A stretch of DNA of 64,000 nt from a virus: IMG/VR virus record IMGVR_UViG_3300025073_000045, positions 1 through 64,000 of that record; one strand, written 5' to 3'. The notes beneath the pieces were generated by a model that saw only the letters and a program-made list of their open reading frames with translations, did no database searches and was not told where the DNA came from. Below are positions 54,452 to 63,372 of the stretch, piece by piece (positions within the stretch are counted from its first letter, which is position 1; every line of letters begins with the position of its first letter). The translations under genes and the position numbers were made by a program.

Positions 54452-55222
54452 TCAGTTAATCATTTTTGAGTTTTGACTATTTGTATGCAATCCTTTATTA
54501 AGCTGTATAGCTTTCCCAGCTTCAAATCCATGTTTTAATCCATTATTTGAAGATGAAGTTTGCATCTTTTTTTCTTTTTGGTCTTTTAATTGGGCATTAA
54601 TTACTGCATCAATTTCAATATCTTCTCTCTTAATTAAAGAAGTCATTATATTTGATTCTGCCATCATTCTATTCTTTTCGTCTGTAAGTTTTTTATTAAT
54701 CCCCATCACAGCTCCTTGAAGAAAAGATCTTATATAAGTATTTTTAGTATCACTAGTATTTGATAATGAATGAGTATTCCAAGAGGTTTTTGCTAGCTCT
54801 AATAATACAACTTCAAGATAACCAATTAAGTATTTAACTATTTCAATATTCACTCTTTTACCAAAAATCATTACTCCAAAAATAAAATTCTTTCTAGTGG
54901 AAAATACTACTTTACATAAATTATGTTTACTAATGATCATATATAGAAGTTGAACCCAATTACCTTCATTTTTACGTTTATTTTTAAATATTCCATCTTC
55001 AAATACAATACCTGGTAAAGCTGTTTCATCATATTCAATCTTTGATTTCTCTGAAAATTTAATTTCAGAAAGCTCTAAGTTATATTTAAGAAGAATTTCA
55101 TTAATTCTGGCTGCAGCATTCTCTGCTTCATGAATTGAGCCTATTTTTTCTGCACCTTCTTTTAGATTCATTAATTTTTTTAATACATCGTAAATCTTTT
55201 TTGGTATTTGATCTTCAGACAT
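54452..55222 (-). CDS. DUF2786-like phage protein
   Basis: A 256-residue protein. The N-terminal part (LKKLMNLKEGAEKIGSIHEA then ENAAARINEILLKYNLELSE) matches the conserved helices of the DUF2786 family, and a middle block (VQLLYMIISKHNLCKVVFST, IFGVMIFGKRVNIEIVKYLI) fits the associated domain. The C-terminus is polar and disordered. Members occur in phages and plasmids without known biochemistry. Located just upstream of the polymerase. Confidence 0.65.
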   Translation of the reverse strand: MSEDQIPKKIYDVLKKLMNLKEGAEKIGSIHEAENAAARINEILLKYNLELSEIKFSEKSKIEYDETALPGIVFEDGIFKNKRKNEGNWVQLLYMIISKHNLCKVVFSTRKNFIFGVMIFGKRVNIEIVKYLIGYLEVVLLELAKTSWNTHSLSNTSDTKNTYIRSFLQGAVMGINKKLTDEKNRMMAESNIMTSLIKREDIEIDAVINAQLKDQKEKKMQTSSSNNGLKHGFEAGKAIQLNKGLHTNSQNSKMIN

Positions 55223-55254
55223 CTTTATTTACCTTAGGCTGATTTAACCATTCA

Positions 55255-55494
55255 TTAACTGTCATTTTTAAACTCTTCTATTATTTCAATGTATAGATTT
55301 TTAAACTTACAACAAGGAATTTTCGACAAATCAATAGTAGCAGACTTAACTACATGTTTTTGATTTTCAAAATTAATATAATAAATATAACTTATCTCTC
55401 CTAACTCATCAATTTTAGTTTCTTTTTCAAGAAAAGAATTTATTACTGTGATAGGTTTTTTATTCTTTATAACTACTACAAGATACCTTTTCAC
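55255..55494 (-). CDS. Small phage protein, unknown
   Basis: A 79-residue protein overlapping the deaminase stop by four bases. It is strand-rich (MKRYLVVVIKNKKPITVINS, GEISYIYYINFENQKHVV) with a single CCK motif. No function recognised. Confidence 0.6.
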   Translation of the reverse strand: MKRYLVVVIKNKKPITVINSFLEKETKIDELGEISYIYYINFENQKHVVKSATIDLSKIPCCKFKNLYIEIIEEFKNDS

Positions 55495-55949
55495 CTAGAA
55501 CTACCTAATAAAAGATTAGTTATTGGGATAATTTGTTGCATAATAAAATTAGGATGAGCTTGAGAGATTTCATCAAGTACTCTGTTTCTTTCAGCAGATT
55601 GATATTCCTTAATATAATATATTTCTGTTACATTTGCAGTTACAAGTAATTTTAGACAATCTAAACAAGGTTGATGTGTTATATATGCTTTTAGTTGAGG
55701 ATATCTTCTTGTTAGGTTAGCAACTGCTGCTACTTCAGCATGAGGACATCTTTTACAATGCCCATCAACCATTAAACAGCCTACATCTATACAATGAGCT
55801 GTGCCTTTTACTGATGAATTATATCCCACAGAAGCAATTCTATTATCATTTACTAAAACACAACCAACTTGTAATCTATTACAAGTTCCTCTTAATGCTG
55901 TTAATTGTGCAATAGCCATAAAATAATCCTGTCTTGTGATTCTACTCAT
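55491..55949 (-). CDS. dCMP deaminase-like protein
   Basis: A 152-residue cytidine/deoxycytidylate deaminase. The zinc site is His70-Ala-Glu72 in CPHAEVAAV, and Cys95/Cys98 in QPCLDCLK, matching (H/C)AE and PCxxC. The NRLQVGCVLVNDNRIASVGY opening is typical of dCMP deaminases, which convert dCMP to dUMP for thymidylate synthesis. Additional cysteines (C53, C58, C65, C68) may bind a second zinc. It overlaps the primase gene stop. Confidence 0.85.
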   Translation of the reverse strand: MSRITRQDYFMAIAQLTALRGTCNRLQVGCVLVNDNRIASVGYNSSVKGTAHCIDVGCLMVDGHCKRCPHAEVAAVANLTRRYPQLKAYITHQPCLDCLKLLVTANVTEIYYIKEYQSAERNRVLDEISQAHPNFIMQQIIPITNLLLGSSR

Positions 55950-57337
55950 TTTGAGTTCCTCATTGTGTTAAATAGTTTTTCTGGATCTTTGACTTTAGTA
56001 TAAAAATTATTACCATCTATTATATTTTCTAATAAATCCATATTATTTTTTTCTTTATCAATTTCTACTCTTTCTTCATCAGTTAATAAAACTTCAAGTT
56101 TTGGGTGTGATTCAATAAGCATTAACATGTGGGAGAATTTTGTCAGATTTTTCATATTGTAGTTTTTGACAATTGACGTAGTCCTGTTTTTCCTTACCAT
56201 ATCCAAATTAATCTTAAAGCCATCAATAATATCAACTGGAATTTTTTCAATATTATCTGCTTTCTCAACACAATCTAGTATATCTGATTTAATAAATACT
56301 TCTTTCAAGAAGATTACTTTATCAATACTATCTAATGTTTCTATTTTATTTTTTGACTTTTTTAGATAATCATCAGGATCTAATCCATCTGGAAGTATTA
56401 ATATATCAAAATCTAAACCTGCCATAATACATGACTTAGCAGAAAACATACAAGCTGTAAAACCTCCCTCATCTCCATCAAATAAAAATGTTACTTTATT
56501 AGTATATCTCCTTATAAGTCTTGCTTGTTCAATAGTTAATGCAGAACCAAAGATAGAAACCGTATTAAAATAATGTCTTTGATGCATTCTTATTTTCCCA
56601 AGAAAGCCCTCTACTAAATAGCAGTTTCCCATCTCAATAATAGATTTTCTTGCTTGAGGTAAACCAAATACCATTTCTCTCCTATTGAAGAAACGATTAT
56701 TTTTAATATTTTTATATTTATCTTCACTGTCAATTAAAGTTCTGCCAGAAAATCCAATGGTACCAATGTTCGACGTAATAGGAATCATAATCCTGTTTGA
56801 AAATCTAGAAGGATTTATCTCGTTTACTGTTCCTGCATATTTTGAATCAATGAAGTTTAAATCTATCAACTGTTGTTTAAAATCTGGAAAAGCATTATAA
56901 AGAGCATAAAGATTTTCATTTGCATAGCCGAGTTTAAATTCAATAGCCATCTCATCGGGAATTTCTCTATCATCTAAAAACTTAATACCTCTTGGTAGAT
57001 TGATCTGCTCGTGGTAATATTCAGTGATTTGATTAAGTAAATCTAGATCTCCAAGTTCAACTTCAATACCTGCAAGTTTTGCTACTCTTTTTATACTTTC
57101 TTGAAAATTAATTTTATCAATGTATTCTACAAACTTAAATACATCGCCACCTTTTTTACACCCAAAGCAATAAAAAAGTTGTTTAACACCATTTACACTA
57201 AAAGAGGGATTTTGATCTCCCTCATGGAATGGGCATTGTGCCCTCATGTCAGAATAGTTTGAGTCACGCTCAATCTTTATATATTGAGATATGATATCTT
57301 CAATCTTTACTTTATCTTTTAATTCTTTCGTGTTCAA
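55946..57337 (-). CDS. DnaG-type DNA primase
   Basis: A 463-residue primase. The N-terminal CHC2 zinc ribbon is present (Cys35, His38, Cys57, Cys60 in QCPFHEGDQNPSF and YCFGCKKGGD). The catalytic core has NRIMIPITSNIGTIGFSGR, and the TOPRIM acidic residues fall in LVEGFLG (Glu243) and FLFDGDEGG (Asp287, Asp289). It makes RNA primers for the phage polymerase. The C-terminal helicase-binding part is short. No DnaB-like helicase was identified in the window. Confidence 0.88.
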   Translation of the reverse strand: MNTKELKDKVKIEDIISQYIKIERDSNYSDMRAQCPFHEGDQNPSFSVNGVKQLFYCFGCKKGGDVFKFVEYIDKINFQESIKRVAKLAGIEVELGDLDLLNQITEYYHEQINLPRGIKFLDDREIPDEMAIEFKLGYANENLYALYNAFPDFKQQLIDLNFIDSKYAGTVNEINPSRFSNRIMIPITSNIGTIGFSGRTLIDSEDKYKNIKNNRFFNRREMVFGLPQARKSIIEMGNCYLVEGFLGKIRMHQRHYFNTVSIFGSALTIEQARLIRRYTNKVTFLFDGDEGGFTACMFSAKSCIMAGLDFDILILPDGLDPDDYLKKSKNKIETLDSIDKVIFLKEVFIKSDILDCVEKADNIEKIPVDIIDGFKINLDMVRKNRTTSIVKNYNMKNLTKFSHMLMLIESHPKLEVLLTDEERVEIDKEKNNMDLLENIIDGNNFYTKVKDPEKLFNTMRNSK

Positions 57338-57593
57338 TTCTTATACTAATTTTAATAGGAAACCATTTAATAAAATTATAATAGAGTATTTTTAATTGAA
57401 TAAATATAATTCTACGTTTATTTTTCTCTTCTTTCATAAGCATTTCTAATATACCTACGTATCCTATTCCCTCTAATTGATGTTGACCATAGCCTAGAAG
57501 TGCTAATTTTAGTTTGACTTTGTTTACTTTTAAACAAGTTTTCTCATCTTCAATCATACCTAAATATGTATTAACTACTCTGTTTGATTCCAT
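57312..57593 (-). CDS. Small basic protein, unknown
   Basis: A 93-residue protein; ATG 57593 with AAGG upstream is preferred to 57650. It is Lys/Arg/Ile-rich (MESNRVVNTYLGMIEDEKTC, YNFIKWFPIKISIRIEHERI) and overlaps both neighbours by more than 20 bases. This heavy overlap and skewed composition lower confidence. Confidence 0.45.
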   Translation of the reverse strand: MESNRVVNTYLGMIEDEKTCLKVNKVKLKLALLGYGQHQLEGIGYVGILEMLMKEEKNKRRIIFIQLKILYYNFIKWFPIKISIRIEHERIKR

Positions 57594-57765
57594 TTTTCTT
57601 AGCCTTAAATAATAAATATTTATTAAATTTTCTTTTAACCTTCCAAGCAAAATATATTGCTGTTATGTTTTGAAAATAATGTAACCCTATAAATGATGCA
57701 AATGGAGAAGATGCTATCTCATATAATAAAAATTCAGAAACTTGCTCTTTTTGTTCTTGTGTCAT
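57571..57765 (-). CDS. Small protein with possible membrane helix
   Basis: A 64-residue protein overlapping the glycosyltransferase stop by four bases. It has an amphipathic start (QEQKEQVSEFLLYEIASSPF), a hydrophobic stretch (ASFIGLHYFQNITAIYFAW) and a basic tail. Could be a peripheral membrane protein. Function unknown. Confidence 0.5.
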   Translation of the reverse strand: MTQEQKEQVSEFLLYEIASSPFASFIGLHYFQNITAIYFAWKVKRKFNKYLLFKAKKNGIKQSS

Positions 57766-59885
57766 AATTTATCTCCCAATTCTAAGAATCTTTTTGCAAC
57801 ATTAATCCAAGATAAGTTCTTAGACTGTTCTAATCCTTTTTGATGATAATCATACCAGTCAATATCATTGGTTAATAAATGTTTAACAGCATTTATAAAA
57901 TTTTCTCTATGGTCTTTATTTTTTATCCAACCATCAACAATAATACCGGCATTTCCAACTCTTTCTCTCAAACAACCCCAATCTGAAGCAACTGCTGGAG
58001 TTCCTGCTGCTTGAGCTTCAATGGCTGTAATACAAAATGTTTCTAACCATGTGCAAGGATATAACCATAATTTACTAGACATATATTCTTTTGCAAGATC
58101 TTTCTGATTATGATATCCTCTATAAATTAATCCAGGTGTTTCTTTCCAATAATTTGGATGTTTTCTAATATTATCTGGATAGTATCCAAAAACATGTAAT
58201 TCTAATCTATTATCCCATTTTTTTAGTTCTTCAAAAATGGGTATCAACTCAGTCATGCCTCTATCTGGATTACTTGAATATATTAATTTTGTAGGTATTC
58301 TTTCTACTTTTTGGTTAAATCTTGATAAATCTAAACCATTAGCAAAAATCTCCATTTTACTAGTAGGTATAAATGGATATGCAGCCGTAAAGAATCTATA
58401 ATGATATCTTGATAACACTAAAAATTTATCAAAATAGTTTATATTAATAGGATTAATCCTGTTATAATAGTTTAAATCATGAGCCCAAAAATAAACTTTA
58501 GTCTTTGGATTCACAAATCTAAATTCTGGTAATCTTGACACTATTAAAGTATGTATTTCATTTATCTTTTCAAAAGCATCAAATTTCTCTATAGGTTCCC
58601 AAGCTACACCATCAATGATTTTTGGATTACCACAATTATTAAAAACATAAACTAAGTGACCTAATTTAGCAAGTTCTTTTGAAAGTTGTATTACTGCAAT
58701 TTCAGATCCGCCAATTCCTTTCTCAGTGTTATCTGCGTCCCAAGTATGCCCAGCATCAGGTTTTACATAGAAAACTATTAACTGTTGTTTTCTTTTTACA
58801 ACTTCATAAGTGTCTCTTTGAGCAGTTAAATATTCATACCTTGACCTAACATCATCATAAACTTCTAGATTAACTAATGGTTTAAAAAACTCAGATCCTT
58901 CTGAGAATCGACCAGTCTGATCATAACAACTACTTAAATATGCATATGCTTGATGTATTCCTGCATAAGCAGCTATTTTAAGATATGGAATAGCTTCTGC
59001 ATATTTAATTTCATTAAAAAGCTTAATTCCGTTATTAAAATTAATAATTCCCCAATCTACCATTTGTCCTTGTAGTTTTTTTGATTTTAATTCAATGACT
59101 GCTTTTAAAGGTGTTTTATTTTCTGGTACAGGCATTGAATATCTTTCAATCAAAGTAGCACTTAATAGTTCTGCATTACCTTCATTAAATCTAATAGTAT
59201 CAGTAGAATTGGTATATTTGTCAAGTATTGATAAATTACCAAACCTTTCAATCAAGAAATTGGTAAAATCATTAATGGGTATCGCTTTATCCGTTGATTT
59301 TCCAACCAAATGATTGATTTCCATAGTAGAATCTACTAATATTAAGAAATTTTCTCGTTCAGCAAATAATGCAAAATCTAAATCTAATCCGCCATGAAAG
59401 TAATTTAATTTTTTCCCTTTTAAACCTTTTAAGAAAGCTTTTACAAATGAATTTGACAAAACTGCAGATTGCAAATCAGAATATCTAGTGAGAAATATAC
59501 CCTTTTGTGTAATTCTCTGGGGAGATATAAATCCATTAAGAGTGTCATTAACCTTTGTTGTGACTATACCAATATTATCAGCATGATTAATCAAATTTAA
59601 GAATTTATCTAAGTAATTATATTGTAAATCCAAAACACAATCACTATTTAAAAGCCAATATCCAGCATAATCTTCTTTACAGCTTAACCATTTTAATACA
59701 GTTTGATCGAATCCAAGATTACGGGTGCTAAGTTCAGTAGCTTCTGTCATCTTATTTGAAGAACTATTATCCCAAATAGTTAAATCAAACTTTGATTCAT
59801 CAAATGTCTTAATTTGATTCATTAAGTTTTTTGTTAATTCTGGGGTTTCATAATTAATTACTAAAATTGCAATCTTATTTTTCAT
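57762..59885 (-). CDS. Bifunctional glycosyltransferase (GT2-like plus GT4-like)
   Basis: A 707-residue protein. Residues ~1-130 are GT2-like (IAILVINYETPELTKNLMNQ, TIWDNSSSNK, YWLLNSDCVLD). Residues ~280-350 form a helical TPR-like linker (YAEAIPYLKIAAYAGIHQAY). Residues ~365-700 are GT4/GT-B: GIGGSEIAVIQLSKELAKLG, KLIYSSNPDRGM, a WLYPCTWLETFCITAIEAQA segment with the family's E-x(7)-E pattern, and AAGTPAVASDWGCL. It should transfer one or more sugars from nucleotide donors. It lies with another GT in the early operon near DNA methyltransferases; the acceptor is unknown. Confidence 0.85.
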   Translation of the reverse strand: MKNKIAILVINYETPELTKNLMNQIKTFDESKFDLTIWDNSSSNKMTEATELSTRNLGFDQTVLKWLSCKEDYAGYWLLNSDCVLDLQYNYLDKFLNLINHADNIGIVTTKVNDTLNGFISPQRITQKGIFLTRYSDLQSAVLSNSFVKAFLKGLKGKKLNYFHGGLDLDFALFAERENFLILVDSTMEINHLVGKSTDKAIPINDFTNFLIERFGNLSILDKYTNSTDTIRFNEGNAELLSATLIERYSMPVPENKTPLKAVIELKSKKLQGQMVDWGIINFNNGIKLFNEIKYAEAIPYLKIAAYAGIHQAYAYLSSCYDQTGRFSEGSEFFKPLVNLEVYDDVRSRYEYLTAQRDTYEVVKRKQQLIVFYVKPDAGHTWDADNTEKGIGGSEIAVIQLSKELAKLGHLVYVFNNCGNPKIIDGVAWEPIEKFDAFEKINEIHTLIVSRLPEFRFVNPKTKVYFWAHDLNYYNRINPININYFDKFLVLSRYHYRFFTAAYPFIPTSKMEIFANGLDLSRFNQKVERIPTKLIYSSNPDRGMTELIPIFEELKKWDNRLELHVFGYYPDNIRKHPNYWKETPGLIYRGYHNQKDLAKEYMSSKLWLYPCTWLETFCITAIEAQAAGTPAVASDWGCLRERVGNAGIIVDGWIKNKDHRENFINAVKHLLTNDIDWYDYHQKGLEQSKNLSWINVAKRFLELGDKL

Positions 59886-61750
59886 ATTTTTTTCCTTAGA
59901 TATTCAAGGTTTGCAGGATTTTGTTTGTCAATTGTATACCAGTCTGCTTTTCCTGTTCTTAAATCATGAGTATCTTTAAAATATCTTTTAAACATTTCTT
60001 TTATGTTCTCTAACCCATAATTTTCAACAGCATATTTTCTTATCTTTTCTGGATTAAGCTTCTCAGATGATTTACAAGCCCAGTAAATATCATTCATAGT
60101 TTTACATCTATAACCAGTTATTCCATGGAGGTTTGTTTCAACAAAAGCTCCATAGTCACTGGTAATAATTGGAGTACCACATAACATGGCTTCAATTGGA
60201 GCATGACCAAATGGCTCAACATATAGACTAAAATAGATTAGAGCTTTAGCTTTTGATAAGTATTTAACTTTTTGCTTAAGTGGTAATACTCCTACTTCAA
60301 CTACATGATCAAATACTTTATATACTGAACCCGCTTGAATGTCAGGATCAAATATACTACCACCGCCTATAACTACAAGTTTTTTGCCTAATTGGTGAGT
60401 GACATCAATAGCAACTGATAAGCCTTTACCCCAAGTTTTCCTTCCCAAGAATACATAATAATCATCTTTCTCTGCTTCAAATGGGTAATCATCTACATTA
60501 AAATATGCTGGGATAACATAATCATAGTTGTTTGGAAAATATGAGGGAGAGTTTTTATTCCACCTATAGTAACAAGCTGTTGCCCATGTGTATGATTCAA
60601 AAATTCTATCCGGTAAATATGATCCACCATGTCCTATTCCAGGTTCAATACAAATACAATGAGATGCATAGACATCTGTGATAGGTCTAAAAGCATCCCC
60701 AAAGAAATTTAGAATAAAATCATGCTTTTTAACTCTTGACTCAAGACTTTCAATTGTATTCTTAATAAAAGCTTCAAAATCAAGACCTTCTTGATTAGTT
60801 AGATGGTCAAGAGCATTTTTATCTCTTTTGCCATGTATTTTATTATGCATGCTCTCAGAAACAACAGAAACAAATTCATCAATCTTCTCATCAATTTTGC
60901 TTCCTTCAACACCATAAACAATTACTTTATAGTCTAATTCTTTAAGCATCCTGCACATATAAATAATTTTAGTATTGAATGGATTATTAGGTGCTTCTTC
61001 CCATCCAAGTTTATAATCTGCTAAGCCTAATAGGTGAAACGTTGGTTTTTCTGGTTCTTTCAATTTTGTTTCAATAACTGAATTCACTATATACCCAACA
61101 TGCCATGACATTTCATTGTTAGCAGCGGTTATAGTATCTGTAATAACCATACCTAGTTTTTCAAGATCCTCAATTGATATCTGGTTAATATGCTCAGATC
61201 CTTCATCTGCTGGATTTCCAGTAACTCCTGGCCACATATGTTCTTCTCTTGGTATAGTTATTAATAAAAGTCCATTATCAGATAACCAAGATTTAACTTT
61301 ATTAATTGTCTCAGCTGGATTGATTAAATGTTCAATAATCTCTCCCATTATGATAACATCAAACTTTTCAAATGTTTTATATGTTTCAACATCTGCATTG
61401 ATGTAGGGTAAAGCATATCTAAATTCTCCTAAGTGACATGCCTTTACATTTAATTCAAGACATTGAACTTTATTATAACCCAACATTTTAAGCTCATTTG
61501 AAAACAAACCAGACCAAGCTCCAATATCAAGAATTTTGATATCTTTACCTTTTACAGCACTAAGAGTTGATACTGCATTTTTTACAAAATCAAGTCTAGG
61601 TCTTATTAAAGGATTATTTGCTGAATCAAGCCATACATTCTCATTACCTCTATAATATTCTTTAACAATCTCTCTATTATGAGGGGTATTTATACCTTTC
61701 ATTATCTCTGAAGTAGCTTTCTTGAATTGTTCAGTACTTATTTTATTCAT
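59882..61750 (-). CDS. SAM-methyltransferase/GT4 glycosyltransferase fusion
   Basis: A 622-residue protein overlapping the next gene by four bases. Residues ~50-220 are a class I methyltransferase: IKILDIGAWSGLFSNEL (SAM site), FDVIIMGEIIEHLINPAETI, LLLITIPREEHMWPGV. The C-terminal ~380 residues are GT4/GT-B-like, with YYVFLGRKTWGKGLSVAIDV, LVVIGGGS and EPFGHAPIEAMLCGTPIITSD. Fusion of sugar transfer and methylation suggests making and capping a methylated sugar or modified base. Substrate unproven. Confidence 0.85.
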   Translation of the reverse strand: MNKISTEQFKKATSEIMKGINTPHNREIVKEYYRGNENVWLDSANNPLIRPRLDFVKNAVSTLSAVKGKDIKILDIGAWSGLFSNELKMLGYNKVQCLELNVKACHLGEFRYALPYINADVETYKTFEKFDVIIMGEIIEHLINPAETINKVKSWLSDNGLLLITIPREEHMWPGVTGNPADEGSEHINQISIEDLEKLGMVITDTITAANNEMSWHVGYIVNSVIETKLKEPEKPTFHLLGLADYKLGWEEAPNNPFNTKIIYMCRMLKELDYKVIVYGVEGSKIDEKIDEFVSVVSESMHNKIHGKRDKNALDHLTNQEGLDFEAFIKNTIESLESRVKKHDFILNFFGDAFRPITDVYASHCICIEPGIGHGGSYLPDRIFESYTWATACYYRWNKNSPSYFPNNYDYVIPAYFNVDDYPFEAEKDDYYVFLGRKTWGKGLSVAIDVTHQLGKKLVVIGGGSIFDPDIQAGSVYKVFDHVVEVGVLPLKQKVKYLSKAKALIYFSLYVEPFGHAPIEAMLCGTPIITSDYGAFVETNLHGITGYRCKTMNDIYWACKSSEKLNPEKIRKYAVENYGLENIKEMFKRYFKDTHDLRTGKADWYTIDKQNPANLEYLRKKI

Positions 61751-61761
61751 TACTATTTCCT

Positions 61762-62058
61762 TTAATTTTTATTTATAATATCATTAATTGATTTAATTGA
61801 TTTATTATCACTAACATTTTTTAAAATACCATATACCAAGCTTTCTAATGACATCTCTTTTTCAATTTGTGTAATGTAAACTAATCTTATTACTAGAAAA
61901 AGTGCTACTAATACATAATAAATTGTACTTATTACTGTAGATGGGTTAAACTTATCTAATATTAACCATGTTATCAATACTTGACTTAAATAAAAACCTT
62001 TCCGTATTGAATTACTCTTTAGCTTATATTCTGATATAATCTGGACATTATTTCTCAT
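61762..62058 (-). CDS. Small two-helix membrane protein
   Basis: A 98-residue protein. Hydrophobic segments (KGFYLSQVLITWLILDKF and STIYYVLVALFLVIRLVYIT) suggest two membrane passes with a cytoplasmic helical tail. It overlaps the C5-methyltransferase stop by four bases. No recognised family. Confidence 0.6.
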   Translation of the reverse strand: MRNNVQIISEYKLKSNSIRKGFYLSQVLITWLILDKFNPSTVISTIYYVLVALFLVIRLVYITQIEKEMSLESLVYGILKNVSDNKSIKSINDIINKN

Positions 62059-63077
62059 GACTCTTTTTCCAAATACTTTTTTACTTGTTTTAGAATATAT
62101 TCACCAACTTGTGGTACAATACCTTTCCCTATCTGATCTAATACTTTATTTTCGCTTCCAATAAACAAGAAGTCTAAAGGTAGTCCCATAAGGCATGCTG
62201 ATTCTCTTCCTGTAAGGAGTCTATGTTCCCAAGGATGTATGTACCTAGTTGCTGAAGACATGATAACTGGACCACATTTTGTTGAGTCCAGTCTTTTGTT
62301 GTTGATTCCTCCGTAGAGACCTTCTCCAGGACGAATACGAGACATTTTTTCAATTTTTTCTTCTGAATGTTTTGGAAAATGATCATTATGTAAAGTAACA
62401 CCTTGTCTTCTAAGGTCATCAAGTTCTTCAAAGATAGGCCCAATAGATAGTTCAGCTCTATAATCTTTTTCTGGTGGTTCTAACATAAACCTAAAAGGAA
62501 ATCTACTACCAATTGTAAATAGCCTATCTCTCACTTGAGGTATACCAACTTCAGTTGGGGTAATCCTATGCTCTTCAATATAATAATCATACAGAGGAAC
62601 TTCTTCTTTTGAGATTTGATGCTTTAATATAAATCCAGCAGGAGTAGAATTAAATTGAACAAAGTTTTTCACAGAAGGTATATTTTCAAGAATGAATACT
62701 TTTGGTTTTCTAGCAATAATTTCTAATATAAATCTTACATATTCAAAATCTTGAAATTCTTTCATAGCCATAGTTTTTGCATTCTTGGAATTTCTAGAAC
62801 TTGATGATATCTCTCCACAACTTGGACTTCCCCAAATAACATCAACTGGGTATTGATGAAAAGCTTCCAGTTCACTTGAATACATAATAGATTGAAAATT
62901 GCTACGGAAAGTTTTTATATTAAAATAAGGTCGTGGTTCTAGACCCCATCTAGCATTCATACCTGCCCAAAGTGCTCCTAAAATAGGAAAACCTGCTCCA
63001 CAATAGATACTACCAAAAGAAACTTTCGATATTGGATGTGGTATTAATTCATCTTTAGTGCTTAGAATTTTACTCAT
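62055..63077 (-). CDS. DNA C5-cytosine methyltransferase
   Basis: A 340-residue enzyme expected to transfer a methyl group from SAM to cytosine C5. Motif I is FGSIYCGAGFPILGALWAG, motif IV GSPSCGEIS (Cys87, with Ser in place of the usual Pro before Cys), motif VI ENIP (131-134), motif VIII QVRDR (181-185), and motif X GKGIVPQVGEYIL. The target recognition region (~190-300) is short. No cognate restriction gene is nearby, so a solitary methylase protecting or marking phage DNA is likely. It overlaps the Nmad1-like gene. Confidence 0.85.
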   Translation of the reverse strand: MSKILSTKDELIPHPISKVSFGSIYCGAGFPILGALWAGMNARWGLEPRPYFNIKTFRSNFQSIMYSSELEAFHQYPVDVIWGSPSCGEISSSSRNSKNAKTMAMKEFQDFEYVRFILEIIARKPKVFILENIPSVKNFVQFNSTPAGFILKHQISKEEVPLYDYYIEEHRITPTEVGIPQVRDRLFTIGSRFPFRFMLEPPEKDYRAELSIGPIFEELDDLRRQGVTLHNDHFPKHSEEKIEKMSRIRPGEGLYGGINNKRLDSTKCGPVIMSSATRYIHPWEHRLLTGRESACLMGLPLDFLFIGSENKVLDQIGKGIVPQVGEYILKQVKKYLEKES

Positions 63078-63372
63078 TTCTAATACTTTTCCATAAGATT
63101 AAATAATTTATTAAATCTTTGATAGTATCATTTACTGATTCATTTGCAACAACTTTGTTTGGATTATTAGTTAATTCTCTTAATCTTGCAAGCTTAGTAC
63201 CAATTAGTACTTTACAAGATTGCTCTTGTGTAACTCCAGCAAAATCACCGGAATATTTAAAATTAGAAAGACCATCAATCTCTGCAGCATAGTCATTCCC
63301 CTTTTTTCTTAATGTTTCCAAACACTCTGAAAAATCTGATTCCGCTAATTTAATTATGTCAGCAATTAACAT
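63070..63372 (-). CDS. Nucleotide modification associated domain 1 (DUF1599)-like protein
   Basis: A 100-residue protein with the Nmad1/DUF1599 pattern: LRKKGNDYAAEIDGLSNFKY, a KVLIGTKLARLRELTNN helix, then NESVNDTIKDLINYLILW. Such proteins are MazG-like in layout and have been linked by genomic context to modified-nucleotide pathways. Here it sits between two DNA methyltransferase genes, overlapping both by several bases, which strengthens that reading. The biochemical reaction is unknown. Confidence 0.7.
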   Translation of the reverse strand: MLIADIIKLAESDFSECLETLRKKGNDYAAEIDGLSNFKYSGDFAGVTQEQSCKVLIGTKLARLRELTNNPNKVVANESVNDTIKDLINYLILWKSIRNE

